In this document: positions 53,817-63,036 of the stretch, one piece after another
How positions within the stretch are numbered: position 1 is the stretch's first letter
Layout of the letters: every line of letters begins with the position of its first letter
Assembly: GCF_049116555.1 (NCBI RefSeq)
Contig: NZ_JAGDYT010000025.1
Span: 62,001-126,000 of the forward strand
Source of the DNA: Maricaulis maris_C
GTDB lineage: Bacteria > Pseudomonadota > Alphaproteobacteria > Caulobacterales > Maricaulaceae
Direction: 5' to 3'
Length of the DNA stretch: 64,000 nucleotides
Notes under the pieces: generated by a model
The model's database searches: none
What the model was told of the DNA's origin: nothing
Seen by the model: the letters and a program-made list of their open reading frames with translations, nothing else
Position numbers and translations under genes: made by a program

Positions 53817-55910
53817 ATGGCACCCATCCGCAAAGCGGTTGCTCGAGTCATGCGCTCGCTGGTGATGAAGTTCACGCTTCTGACCGGCGCGTTGATCTTT
53901 GCGACAACACTCATGCTGATGACGCTGGAAAGCGTGTCCGCCCAACGCGAGACGCGAAACCTCCTCATCGAGCGTTCGGTGGCCACACTGCAGGCCTCGG
54001 CCAGCCGGCTCGCCATTCCCGTTTCCACAAATGACGTGACCCATGTCGACCAGTATATCGAAGAACTGATCAACTCGATCGGCGCGTCCCAGCTCTACGT
54101 GCTGAACAATCGCCGTGAAGTCCTCGGTGAAGCCTATGGGGATGAGCGCGAGCAGGGTCAGCTCCGCGCTGCCGACATCGCCGTCATGTCACTCGGCGCC
54201 GGCGATCTTCGCTATGATCTCCATGAAGGTCTGCTTGAGGTTTCGGCTCCGGTCTACACCCAGTCGCGCCGCCTGGTTGGCGTCGTCTACATGCAGCAGC
54301 CGCTGGTCGAACTCGCCGCATCACGCAATGCCGCAATCCAGCGCCAGACCCTGATTGCCTTGTTCGCTCTGGGTATTTTCCTGCCGCTGGCTGCGCTGAT
54401 TGTCGGCCGTGCCCTGCGCCCTGTTCAGACCCTGACCGATGCCGCTCGCCTCGCCTCGTCGAAGAATCTCGACATGCGCATCAAGGTGAAGACTGGCGAC
54501 GAGCTGGAAGTTCTCGCGAACGCATTCAATCGCATGTTCGCGCGCCTCGACGGCAATCTGAAGCGCATACATCGCCTCGCCTATGTGGATCTGGTCACCG
54601 AGCTGCCGAACCGCGAACGCTTCCGCAAGGAAACGGAGCGCGTGGCCCGCAAATCGCTGGAAGTCGGCTCCTCGGGTGCCGTGCTCTTCCTGGACCTTGA
54701 CCGTTTCAAGCGCGTCAATGACTCGCTGGGCATCGGCGAAGGCGACCGCCTGCTGGAAATGGTCGGACGTCGCCTCTCCGAAGTCACGCGTGGCTGTGAC
54801 CTTGCTGCCGGCAATGTCGAGGACCCGTCAATGGTGGCCCGCCTGGGTGGAGACGAGTTCACCGTGCTACTGCCCAGTATCGAGGACAGCGCCGACGCGG
54901 CGCGCGTCGCCAACAAGCTGGTCGATGCAATCCGTCTGCCCTTCGAGATCTCCGGCCACCAGGTCTTCCTCGGTGTGTCGATCGGGGTCGCGGTCTTCCC
55001 GCAGGACGGAGCGGATCCGGAGACACTGATGCGCCATGCCGACCTCGCCATGGCCCACGCCAAGCGCGCCGGTGGATCGTCCGCACAATTCTTCGAACCG
55101 AGCATGAACCAGTCCGCTTTCGAGCGCCTGGTGCTGGAAAATGAACTGCGCGATGCCGTCGCCCAGGACCAGTTGGTCGTCTTCTACCAGCCCAAGGTCC
55201 TCATGAAGGACGGCGCTTGCGCGGGGGCCGAGGCGCTCGTGCGCTGGCAGCATCCGACCGCCGGACTTCTGTCACCAGGCGCCTTCATCGAGGCCGCCGA
55301 GGAATGTGGACTGATCGGTGAGATCGGTGACTGGGTCCTGCGTGCCGCCTGCCGCGAAGCCGCCGCCTGGCGTGAGCGTGGTCTTGAAATTCCGGTCGCG
55401 GTGAATGTCTCGGCGATGCAGTTTGATCGCGACGGTTTCTCGGACTCCGTGCTCGATGCCCTGGCCGCGGCCAATCTGCCGCCGCACCTGCTCGAACTCG
55501 AACTGACCGAATCCATCGCCATGGAAAACCCCGAGCGCGTGATTGAACAGGTTCAGCCGCTGCGCGACCGTGGCGTCAATTTCGCCATCGATGATTTCGG
55601 AACCGGTCACTCCTCGCTCGCCTATCTGACGCGCATGCCGTTTGACGTGTTCAAGATTGACCAGAGCTTCGTGCGCGACATGACCACCGATCATCATGCC
55701 CGCATCGTGGTCGAGACCATTCTGGCCATGGCCAAGTCGCTGAAGCTGGAGACCGTCGCCGAAGGCGTGGAAACGGCAGAGCAGTACGAGATGCTGCGCA
55801 GTCAGGGCGCGACCCTGGCCCAGGGCTTCCTGTTCGCCCGCCCGATGCCGGCAACCGACTTTGTCGCCTTTGCCTCGGACAGCTATTCCGACCGCGCCGT
55901 CAACGAATAA
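53817..55910 (+). CDS. Membrane GGDEF-EAL protein (cyclic-di-GMP turnover)
   Basis: A 697-residue receptor: membrane segment about 18-37, periplasmic domain, second segment (LIALFALGIFLPLAALIVGR), HAMP linker, GGDEF domain with intact LGGDEF (344-348) and an EAL domain with EALVRW near 471 and DDFGTGHSSLAYL. Both catalytic motifs look intact, so it may make and break cyclic-di-GMP. ATG 53817 follows TTTAGGGG at a good distance; a GTG at 53745 would add 24 residues. Likely controls motility or surface attachment. Confidence 0.93.
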   Translation: MAPIRKAVARVMRSLVMKFTLLTGALIFATTLMLMTLESVSAQRETRNLLIERSVATLQASASRLAIPVSTNDVTHVDQYIEELINSIGASQLYVLNNRREVLGEAYGDEREQGQLRAADIAVMSLGAGDLRYDLHEGLLEVSAPVYTQSRRLVGVVYMQQPLVELAASRNAAIQRQTLIALFALGIFLPLAALIVGRALRPVQTLTDAARLASSKNLDMRIKVKTGDELEVLANAFNRMFARLDGNLKRIHRLAYVDLVTELPNRERFRKETERVARKSLEVGSSGAVLFLDLDRFKRVNDSLGIGEGDRLLEMVGRRLSEVTRGCDLAAGNVEDPSMVARLGGDEFTVLLPSIEDSADAARVANKLVDAIRLPFEISGHQVFLGVSIGVAVFPQDGADPETLMRHADLAMAHAKRAGGSSAQFFEPSMNQSAFERLVLENELRDAVAQDQLVVFYQPKVLMKDGACAGAEALVRWQHPTAGLLSPGAFIEAAEECGLIGEIGDWVLRAACREAAAWRERGLEIPVAVNVSAMQFDRDGFSDSVLDALAAANLPPHLLELELTESIAMENPERVIEQVQPLRDRGVNFAIDDFGTGHSSLAYLTRMPFDVFKIDQSFVRDMTTDHHARIVVETILAMAKSLKLETVAEGVETAEQYEMLRSQGATLAQGFLFARPMPATDFVAFASDSYSDRAVNE

Positions 55911-56007
55911 TACGGGCAGTGTGGTCGGACATCCGGCAGCATGACCCCTTGATCCGCTCCGCGGTGTCGGCCACATCCTTGTGACGACATCATCCGGAGA
56001 CCGGTCC

Positions 56008-56574
56008 ATGACGCACGCTTCTTCCCCCGACTATGCCGATGCCAGCCTGTGGCGCGGCACCACGATCATCGCCGTGCGCAAGGATGGCCGCCTGGTCGTC
56101 GCGGGTGACGGTCAGGTCTCGATCGGACCGACGGTGATGAAGGGCAATGCCAAAAAGGTCCGCCGCCTTGCCGGGGGCGATGTGATTGCCGGTTTTGCCG
56201 GCGCGACGGCCGATGCCTTTGCCCTGTTCGAGCGTCTGGAAGGCAAGCTGGAACAATATCCCAAACAACTTGCCCGCGCCTGTGTCGAACTGGCCAAGGA
56301 CTGGCGCACCGATCGCTATCTGCGCCGCCTTGAAGCCATGCTCATCGTCGGCGACAAGGATGCGACCTATCTGCTGACCGGGGCCGGGGATGTGCTGGAA
56401 CCCGAAGACGGTGTGGTCGCGGTCGGATCCGGCGGCAATTTCGCCCTCTCGGCCGCGCGCGCCATCTACGAGTATGAGGCCGACCCGGAAATCATCGCCC
56501 GGAAGGCGATGGCGATTGCCGCCCGGATCTGTGTCTACACGAACGAGAATCTGACGATCGAAGAGATCAGCTAG
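56008..56574 (+). CDS. hslV: ATP-dependent protease subunit HslV
   Basis: Peptidase ring of HslVU. 188 residues; the N-terminal-nucleophile threonine aligns with T18 in RGTTIIAVRKDGRLVVAGDGQ, preceded by a 17-residue extension instead of just Met as in E. coli, so a propeptide must be removed or an internal start used. GNAKKVRRL and VAVGSGGNFALSAARA are typical. GGAGA lies before ATG 56008. hslU, its usual immediate neighbour, lies 3.3 kb away. Confidence 0.96.
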   Translation: MTHASSPDYADASLWRGTTIIAVRKDGRLVVAGDGQVSIGPTVMKGNAKKVRRLAGGDVIAGFAGATADAFALFERLEGKLEQYPKQLARACVELAKDWRTDRYLRRLEAMLIVGDKDATYLLTGAGDVLEPEDGVVAVGSGGNFALSAARAIYEYEADPEIIARKAMAIAARICVYTNENLTIEEIS

Positions 56575-56654
56575 ATCATGGAACCGGGCACCACAAACCC
56601 GGCCAGGCAATGTCCGGCTCTCCGGATCGAGTCATGAAGGCGGGGTAGAGAGCG

Positions 56655-57737
56655 GTGATCCTCCACATTCTCGCGGCTCTTGGTCTGACCCAGGGTCTGG
56701 TCCTCGCGGCGGCGCTGTTTCGGGCCCGCAACCGCAACCCGGTGGGTTTCGCCGCTCTGCTGACAGCGTTGATCGCAGCGATGGCGATTGTCGTCGAAGA
56801 ATGGATTGTCGAGAGCGGCGGCTGGCGGCAATTTCCCCATATCCTGCGCGCGACGACATGGATGCCCTACCTGATCGGGCCGGGCATCTGGTTGTTTGCC
56901 CGCTCCCTTGTCCGACCCTTCGAACTGCGCTGGTCTGCCCTGCACGCCCTCCCGGCCTTGCTGGCATTGGTCTATTTCCTGCCATTCTATGCGCTTTCCG
57001 GAGCGGACAAGATCGCCTTCGTTAACGCCACCCATTCCATACCGGTCGAAACGAGCCTGCTTGGCCTGACCAAAGCGGTCGCCCTGCTGGGCTATCTGAT
57101 CGCCACGCTCTGGGTGCTCTGGCAACTGCCTCGCTCCACACTTGGCCGCTATGCATTCTGGTCGATCCTGGGCTTCCTCGCCTTCGTCCTTCTGGTCGCC
57201 GCCAGCTTTGCCACCGAGCACCTGGTCGACCGATTACCCGTGTCCTCCGACCTGCTTGCCACGATAGGGCTCGCCCTCTTCCTGTACAGTCTCTCGCTGG
57301 TTGTTCTGATCAATTGGCGCGCCTTCGCCTTCATCCCGAAAAGCGGCGTCCAAGCGTCGCCATCCCGGGTCAGAGAGGGCTTGCTGGATGCGGGAACAAC
57401 CGAGCGGCTCTTTGCCGAGATCCGGGATGCGGTGACGCAATCGCGCCTGCACCGGGAGCCGCAATTGACGGTGTCCCGCCTTGCCGAGCTTACCGGTTTC
57501 CAACCGCACTACCTGTCCTATGTGATCAACGCGCAAACCGGACTCAATGTGAAGGCCTGGCTCAATACCTTGCGGGTCGAGGATGCCAAGCGACGCCTGG
57601 GCAGCGATCAGGATGAAACCATTCTCGCCATCGCGCTGTCCTGCGGATTCAATAGCAAGGCAGCCTTCAACCGGTCCTTCAAATCCGTGACAGGACAATC
57701 TCCAACCGAGTTTCGCACGTCTCACTTTGCAAAGTGA
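56655..57737 (+). CDS. AraC-family regulator with N-terminal membrane domain
   Basis: A 360-residue regulator: about seven hydrophobic segments in the first 225 residues (LHILAALGLTQGLVLAAALF; ALPALLALVYFLPFYAL; LGFLAFVLLVAASFATEHLV) and a C-terminal AraC DNA-binding domain (LTVSRLAELTGFQPHYLSYV; ILAIALSCGFNSKAAFNRSF). Membrane-embedded AraC proteins sense lipophilic or surface signals. The start is GTG 56655 without a strong ribosome site. It may control the secreted hydrolase immediately downstream. Confidence 0.9.
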   Translation: MILHILAALGLTQGLVLAAALFRARNRNPVGFAALLTALIAAMAIVVEEWIVESGGWRQFPHILRATTWMPYLIGPGIWLFARSLVRPFELRWSALHALPALLALVYFLPFYALSGADKIAFVNATHSIPVETSLLGLTKAVALLGYLIATLWVLWQLPRSTLGRYAFWSILGFLAFVLLVAASFATEHLVDRLPVSSDLLATIGLALFLYSLSLVVLINWRAFAFIPKSGVQASPSRVREGLLDAGTTERLFAEIRDAVTQSRLHREPQLTVSRLAELTGFQPHYLSYVINAQTGLNVKAWLNTLRVEDAKRRLGSDQDETILAIALSCGFNSKAAFNRSFKSVTGQSPTEFRTSHFAK

Positions 57738-57796
57738 GGCGCTCGACGCACGCTTTGCGGCAAGAGTGCGGGGCCCAACCGGTCATGGAGTTCCCG

Positions 57797-58651
57797 ATGC
57801 CCAATCTGCTGCGCCCACTCTTCCTTGCAACATTTGCCAGTCTCGCCTTGCCTGCGACCCTGAGGGCAGACCCGCCAGTCGTAAATCCGGTCATTCCATT
57901 TGAAGCGCCCTCACCGGAGGGCCGGATAGCCGGCGAAGTCCACCTATTGCCAGGTTCTGACCCGGAAACCGTCCTCGTCATCTCCGGCGGATCCGGGGTT
58001 GGCGTGCGCAGCGACACTTCTGCAGCGATCAATCTCTTCCTGAATGAAACAACCGCTGTCGCCATTTACGATCGCCGAGGGTTTGGCGACTCATCCGGGA
58101 GTTCGACGGTCCCCGATACGTCCAACAGCGCCTGGCTGATTCCCGCCCTTGGCGCGGACCTGGTCGCGATCACCGACCATCTTGATGAATTGGGCTATGA
58201 CCGGATCGGGATTGTCGGCTCGAGCATGGGTGGATGGATCAATGCCGCGGCGGCGGCGCGCTCAGACTCGATTGACTTTGCCGTCAGCCTGGTTGGCGGT
58301 GCGAGCTCGGTTTCGGTCTCTGATACGTTCGACGCCCTGACCGATACGGGCCTGTCGATCGATGCCGCGCTTGAAATGACGCCAGGCCAGGCCGAGACGA
58401 TCGGATATGACCCGGCTTGCGACCTGGCACATGCGTCCGTTCCGATGCTTTGGATTCTGGGCGAACGCGATGACAGCAACCCGTCAAGGCTCGATATCGA
58501 GGTGATTGAATCGCTCGCTTTGGCGGGGCAGCCCTATCAATACATTCTCGTTGAGCAGGCGGATCACAATTTCCTGAATGTGGAGACCGGTCAGGTGATG
58601 CTTGATTGGGTGCCGGACATGGCCCGTTTCACGGCGTCAGCGGGCCGGTGA
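57797..58651 (+). CDS. Exported alpha/beta hydrolase
   Basis: A 284-residue protein with a signal peptide (NLLRPLFLATFASLALPATLRA) and an alpha/beta-hydrolase core: oxyanion loop ISGGSGVGV, nucleophile elbow GIVGSSMGGWINAA (Ser near residue 140), acid in ILGERDDSN, and His in VEQADHNFL. Substrate unknown. Start ATG 57797 is preferred over ATG 57785 because GGAG lies 6 bases before it. It sits directly after the AraC regulator gene, suggesting regulation by it. Confidence 0.85.
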   Translation: MPNLLRPLFLATFASLALPATLRADPPVVNPVIPFEAPSPEGRIAGEVHLLPGSDPETVLVISGGSGVGVRSDTSAAINLFLNETTAVAIYDRRGFGDSSGSSTVPDTSNSAWLIPALGADLVAITDHLDELGYDRIGIVGSSMGGWINAAAAARSDSIDFAVSLVGGASSVSVSDTFDALTDTGLSIDAALEMTPGQAETIGYDPACDLAHASVPMLWILGERDDSNPSRLDIEVIESLALAGQPYQYILVEQADHNFLNVETGQVMLDWVPDMARFTASAGR

Positions 58652-58726
58652 GCATTGACCGCTATGACGCCGCCGCCAACGACCGGATCGGTATCTTCGC
58701 GGTTGATAACCCGAGGATCGCAGAGA

Positions 58727-59215
58727 TCAGCGATCAGCGGGCGGACCTTTGCGCCAGAAGCGGAGCCGGTCCTGGTCGAAATAGCCTTCGCCCCAAAGCA
58801 GGATAAGCGCCAGCAAGAGTGCGAGTTGCAGGATCAGCATCGGGGCGAATGTTTCAACACCGGCAATGCCATTGAAGAGGCTGTTGAGCGTGAGCAGGAA
58901 GCTGTCGAGTCGGTATAGGAGGTAGGACAGGAAATAGACGGGCAGAACCCAGAAACTCCGGCGCCAGTGCAGCCAGACACTGACCAGCGCCAACAGGGTC
59001 GAGCTGAAGAAGGCGGCTTCCTGCCAGAATGAGAGCGACGCGAAGAAACTGTATGCGTCCCAGCCTTCGGTGCTGCGAGGCCAGAGCTCGAGGCGCACCA
59101 TGATGTCCACGATGGCCCAGCCGGTCACGTAAGCCGCTTGGGCGAGCAATAACAGGATTGATATTCGCGCCAGCCATCGGACATAGGGCGTTTGGCCTTG
59201 AACGTTCGGCGTCAT
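58727..59215 (-). CDS. Hypothetical membrane protein
   Basis: A 162-residue protein with four hydrophobic segments (LARISILLLLAQAAYVTGWA; FWQEAAFFSSTLLALVSVWL; SFWVLPVYFLSYLLYRLDSF; MLILQLALLLALILLWGEGY). No family recognised. Start ATG 59215 gives the short, coherent protein; the open frame extends upstream to 59641 but that part is arginine-rich non-coding-type sequence overlapping the VOC gene region. It lies in the group of genes that separates hslV from hslU. Confidence 0.65.
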   Translation of the reverse strand: MTPNVQGQTPYVRWLARISILLLLAQAAYVTGWAIVDIMVRLELWPRSTEGWDAYSFFASLSFWQEAAFFSSTLLALVSVWLHWRRSFWVLPVYFLSYLLYRLDSFLLTLNSLFNGIAGVETFAPMLILQLALLLALILLWGEGYFDQDRLRFWRKGPPADR

Positions 59216-59385
59216 GCGGGCCCATCTCCTGCGAGGTCGACGATCGACCGTCGGCACAAGCTCAGCGTAGCGCGCCACCCCCCAAATTGCATCCCGAAAC
59301 GTCGAGGATGGCATGATCTGGCCTGGATCAACCCGCACATGCCTCTGCTCACATGCGGGAGAGCTTGCGGGTCGCCCGTCGCCGG

Positions 59386-59805
59386 CTAGCGCGCAAAGAC
59401 CTGTGCTTCGTCCCGAAACGTCTTGAATTCGAGCGCATTGCCGGATGGGTCCCGAACAAAGAAAGTGCCCTGCTCGCCAGGCTCGCCCTCGAACCGGACA
59501 TAGGGATCTATGATAAAGTCCTGTCCGGCAGCCTTGAGGCGAGCGGCGAGGGCTTCCCAGTCGGCCCAATCGAGCAACAGCCCGAAATGGCGCACAGGGA
59601 CCTGTTTGCCATCGACCGCACCCACGGCCGCGGCCTTGCATTCTTCCGGTGCCAAATGAGCCACAATCTGGTGTTCATGCAGGTCGAAGTCGACCCAGCT
59701 CGCACTCGACCGACCTTCACGACAGCCCAGAAGCTCCCCATAGAAATGCCGGGCCGCGGCCAGGTCATTGACCGGGAAGGCCAGGTGAAAACGCGGTCGG
59801 GTCAT
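59386..59805 (-). CDS. VOC-superfamily (glyoxalase/dioxygenase-like) protein
   Basis: A 139-residue single-domain protein with the paired beta-alpha-beta-beta-beta units: FHLAFPVNDLAAARHFYGELLG and HFGLLLDWADWEALAARLKAAG, ending in FVRDPSGNALEFKTF. Metal ligands are likely H4-type and E in ALEF. Members range from dioxygenases to resistance proteins, so activity is not assigned. It is the last gene before hslU, on the opposite strand. Confidence 0.85.
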   Translation of the reverse strand: MTRPRFHLAFPVNDLAAARHFYGELLGCREGRSSASWVDFDLHEHQIVAHLAPEECKAAAVGAVDGKQVPVRHFGLLLDWADWEALAARLKAAGQDFIIDPYVRFEGEPGEQGTFFVRDPSGNALEFKTFRDEAQVFAR

Positions 59806-59885
59806 CGGTTTATGCCTTTCAGGACTGGTTTTGCGTATCGCCCCTGATTACATCAGGGGACCGCGCAAGCAATGCAAAGACAATA

Positions 59886-61193
59886 ATGACCGATTTTTCT
59901 CCTCGCGAAATAGTCTCCGAACTCGACCGCTTCATCGTCGGACAGGGCGATGCCAAGAAAGCGGTCGCCATCGCCCTGCGCAATCGCTGGCGCCGGCGAC
60001 AGCTGGACGAGACGCTGGCGGAGGAAGTCACGCCGAAGAATATCCTGATGATCGGGCCGACCGGTGTCGGCAAGACCGAGATTTCGCGCCGCTTGGCCAA
60101 ACTGGCCGGCGCCCCCTTCATCAAGGTTGAGGCCACCAAATTCACCGAAGTCGGTTATGTCGGTCGCGACGTCGACCAGATCGCCCGCGACCTGGTGGAA
60201 ATCGCCATTTCCATCGTGCGCGAGAAGAAGCGTGAAGATGTGAAAGCGAAAGCGCATGCCGCAGCCGAGAACCGGGTCGTCGATGCACTGGTCGGGCCCG
60301 GCGCCAGCGACGCTACCCGCGAAAGCTTCCGCAAACGCTTGCTGACCGGTGATCTGGACGACAAGGAAGTCGAGATCCAGTTGGCCGACAATGGCTCTCC
60401 CATGCAGATGATGGATATTCCAGGCATGCCGTCGGGCGGTGCCGGCGTGATCAATCTGGGGGATATCCTGGGCAAGGGCTTTGGCCAGAAGACCAAGACC
60501 GTGCGCATGAAGGTCAAGGATGCCTATGAACCGCTCATCAATGAGGAAGCCGACAAGCTGCTCGATGATGGCCAGATCACTGCCGACGCCATCAAGCTGG
60601 CGGAGAATGATGGCATCGTCTTTCTCGATGAGGTCGACAAGATCGCGGCGCGCGCCGATGCCCGCGGCGGCGATGTCTCCCGAGAAGGCGTGCAGCGCGA
60701 CCTGCTGCCACTGATCGAGGGAACGACGGTCGCGACCAAGCATGGCGCGATCAAGACCGATCATATCCTCTTCATCGCGTCCGGCGCATTTCACGTCGCC
60801 AAGCCGTCGGACATGCTGCCGGAATTGCAGGGGCGTTTGCCGATCCGGGTTGAGCTTTCCGCGCTGACCGAAGCCGATCTCAAACGCATTCTGGTTGAGC
60901 CGGAAGCCAGCCTGATCAAACAATATGTGGCCCTGATGGGCACGGAAGGCGTGACATTGGATTTCACCGATGACGCGATCGACGCGCTTGCCGGCCTGGC
61001 GGCCGAGGTCAATGCCAGTGTCGAGAATATCGGTGCCCGGCGACTCCAGACCGTCATGGAGAAACTGGTCGAGGAAATATCCTTCTCCGCCTCTGATCGC
61101 TCCGGTGAATCCATCACGATCGATGCCGACTATGTCGCCGAGCATGTCGGCACACTCGCAAAGAATGCCGACCTGTCGAAATTCATTCTTTGA
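59886..61193 (+). CDS. hslU: ATP-dependent protease ATPase subunit HslU
   Basis: AAA+ unfoldase for HslV. 435 residues: opening FSPREIVSELDRFIVGQGDAKKAVAIALRNRWRR (split), Walker A GPTGVGKTE (57-65), Walker B IVFLDEVDKIAAR near 245, I-domain in between and the C-terminal LSKFIL tail that inserts into HslV. Start ATG 59886. It must use its own promoter since four genes, two of them on the opposite strand, lie between it and hslV. Confidence 0.97.
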   Translation: MTDFSPREIVSELDRFIVGQGDAKKAVAIALRNRWRRRQLDETLAEEVTPKNILMIGPTGVGKTEISRRLAKLAGAPFIKVEATKFTEVGYVGRDVDQIARDLVEIAISIVREKKREDVKAKAHAAAENRVVDALVGPGASDATRESFRKRLLTGDLDDKEVEIQLADNGSPMQMMDIPGMPSGGAGVINLGDILGKGFGQKTKTVRMKVKDAYEPLINEEADKLLDDGQITADAIKLAENDGIVFLDEVDKIAARADARGGDVSREGVQRDLLPLIEGTTVATKHGAIKTDHILFIASGAFHVAKPSDMLPELQGRLPIRVELSALTEADLKRILVEPEASLIKQYVALMGTEGVTLDFTDDAIDALAGLAAEVNASVENIGARRLQTVMEKLVEEISFSASDRSGESITIDADYVAEHVGTLAKNADLSKFIL

Positions 61194-61203
61194 CGAGCCG
61201 GGA

Positions 61204-61791
61204 TCAGTCGCGGTTTCGCGTCCTGAGCGTGACATAAAAGGCGCCGCTCCCACCATGACGGGCATGGGATTTCGCGAATCCTGACACATACTGACTAAAA
61301 TCGGAAAGGCCCAGCCATTCCGGTAGCTTGCGGCGCAAAACACCGGGCTCCTCGACCTGTTCCCATGGCGCGACATCGCGCTCGCGCGACTTGAAACCCT
61401 TGCCGGTGATGATCAAAACCGTGCGATAGCCGCTGGCGAAGGCCATTTGCAGGAAGTGACGCAAGGAGCGCAGGGCCTGGTCCTGGGTCAGGCCGTGCAG
61501 GTCGATCCGTCCATCAATATCCACCCGGCCGCGACGCACCCGCTTCTCGCCCGAGCGGTCATGCGGTACCGGTGGGTCATAGGCCGCCGGTGCGCGCGGC
61601 GTGGCCGGCAGGCGAAAACCGGTTTCATAGGCACGGGCAGCCGTGTCCATCTTGTCTTTCTTGGGCGCTGCGGATTTGGGCTCTGGCGCTTCCAACGCCG
61701 CCATACGGTCGTCTGACAGGGGTTTCACAGACTTGGCGACACGCGTCCACAAGGCGCGCTCTTCCGGCCGCATGGTGCGTTTGCGCGACAT
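61204..61791 (-). CDS. Smr-domain protein
   Basis: A 195-residue protein with a basic N-terminal half and a C-terminal Smr domain: RVDIDGRIDLHGLTQDQALRSL followed by TVLIITGKGFKSRE and GGSGAFYVTLRTR. Smr domains are nucleases acting on nucleic acids, including stalled-ribosome mRNA in SmrB. Start ATG 61791. It follows mltA with a 3-base gap, which is the conserved alphaproteobacterial mltA-Smr order. Confidence 0.9.
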   Translation of the reverse strand: MSRKRTMRPEERALWTRVAKSVKPLSDDRMAALEAPEPKSAAPKKDKMDTAARAYETGFRLPATPRAPAAYDPPVPHDRSGEKRVRRGRVDIDGRIDLHGLTQDQALRSLRHFLQMAFASGYRTVLIITGKGFKSRERDVAPWEQVEEPGVLRRKLPEWLGLSDFSQYVSGFAKSHARHGGSGAFYVTLRTRNRD

Positions 61792-61794
61792 GGA

Positions 61795-63036
61795 TCAGGC
61801 CGGCTCGGTGTCGGCGAAAAGGCGCGCGACGACCGTATGCGGCAAGAGCACGACCCAGCCAGCCTGGGCTCTAGTTGTACCGGCCCGACGCTCAGCCGTC
61901 TCACCCCAGCCCCAGAAGAAATCTCCGCGCAGCGGCCCGTTGATGGCTCCGCCGGAATCCTGCGACACGACGAGACCGTTCCAGCCTTCCAGTTCAGGCA
62001 GGTCAGCCGAAAGCCAGACTGGAACCCCATGCGCCATAACACCGGTATCAACCGCGATTGACGCCATCGGCGTCAGCGGCACACCGGCCGAGCCGCGCGG
62101 CCCCAGCGTCGGGTCATCCAGATTCTCGCTCTGAAAGAAAACATAGCGCGGATTGACGCCGAACAGTTCGGCTGTGGCGTCAGGGCCATTCTCGTTCAGC
62201 CAGGCTTCAATGCCCTGCTTGGACGCGGCATGGGCTTCCAGCTCGCCTCGATTGATCAGCTCGCGGCCGATGGAACGGTAGGGCAGCCCGTTATGGGCCG
62301 CGAAAGCCGCGCGTTCTTCATGTCCGTCGGCGAAGACGAGCCGGCCCGAGCCCTGGATCTGCAGAAAGAAAACATCAATAGGCCGGCCCCAGGCAAAGAC
62401 CTCGCCGGCATTGCTTTCCTCGATCGTACTGCGGTCCTTGTACTCAACGAGCTGGCCATCACGGACTTCACCGACAATCCGGCGACCGGACAGGCTGTCA
62501 TCGAACCGACCCAGATCCACGGTCACGAGATCATCCGGTCGACGACGAAGCGGCTGGGTAAAGCCGGGTTGGCGCGCACGACGCACTTCGACATAGGGCT
62601 CGTAATAGCCGGTCATAAGGCCGGTCTGGCGTGTTTCACCGGTCTCCGCCTCGCGGGCGAGCAGGCGCACCGGCGTAAAGACGGCTTCCAGACTGGCTCG
62701 GGCAGCGTCCACCCCCTCACGCGTCATGGCGGCGGCTGCACAGGCACCGCGCCAATCCTCAACCCGCCCGGCCCATTCCGCCCGCGGGTTGAGCGCATCA
62801 GTGTCGGCGCGACGGTCAAGCCGCTGACAGCTGCGTCGGAAGGCCTGCAGCGCAGGCGCCAGATCCTCCTCTTCCCAACCGCTCAGGTCGGTCCAGAGGA
62901 CAGGTTGAAAATCAAGGGTTTCCGGGAGCTCAACGACCGGAACGTCCGGTTCGGGCTCGGGGTCCGGTGTCGTGGGCTGGCAGGCTGCCAGCAATACGAC
63001 ACCGATCAGGCCGAGACGATCAAACCGCCGCAACAC
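61795..63036 (-). CDS. mltA: Membrane-bound lytic murein transglycosylase A
   Basis: Cleaves peptidoglycan to anhydromuropeptides. 413 residues with a lipoprotein signal (lipobox LLAAC, C19), the MltA domain (GLMTGYYEPYVEVRR; YKDRSTIEE; IQGSGRLVFADG) and the 3D domain with catalytic Asp (VVSQDSGGAINGPLRGDFFWG). GTG start at 63036 inside the end of the Tim44-like gene (17-base overlap). Its products would be imported by the AmpG-like permease at 21062. Confidence 0.95.
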   Translation of the reverse strand: MLRRFDRLGLIGVVLLAACQPTTPDPEPEPDVPVVELPETLDFQPVLWTDLSGWEEEDLAPALQAFRRSCQRLDRRADTDALNPRAEWAGRVEDWRGACAAAAMTREGVDAARASLEAVFTPVRLLAREAETGETRQTGLMTGYYEPYVEVRRARQPGFTQPLRRRPDDLVTVDLGRFDDSLSGRRIVGEVRDGQLVEYKDRSTIEESNAGEVFAWGRPIDVFFLQIQGSGRLVFADGHEERAAFAAHNGLPYRSIGRELINRGELEAHAASKQGIEAWLNENGPDATAELFGVNPRYVFFQSENLDDPTLGPRGSAGVPLTPMASIAVDTGVMAHGVPVWLSADLPELEGWNGLVVSQDSGGAINGPLRGDFFWGWGETAERRAGTTRAQAGWVVLLPHTVVARLFADTEPA

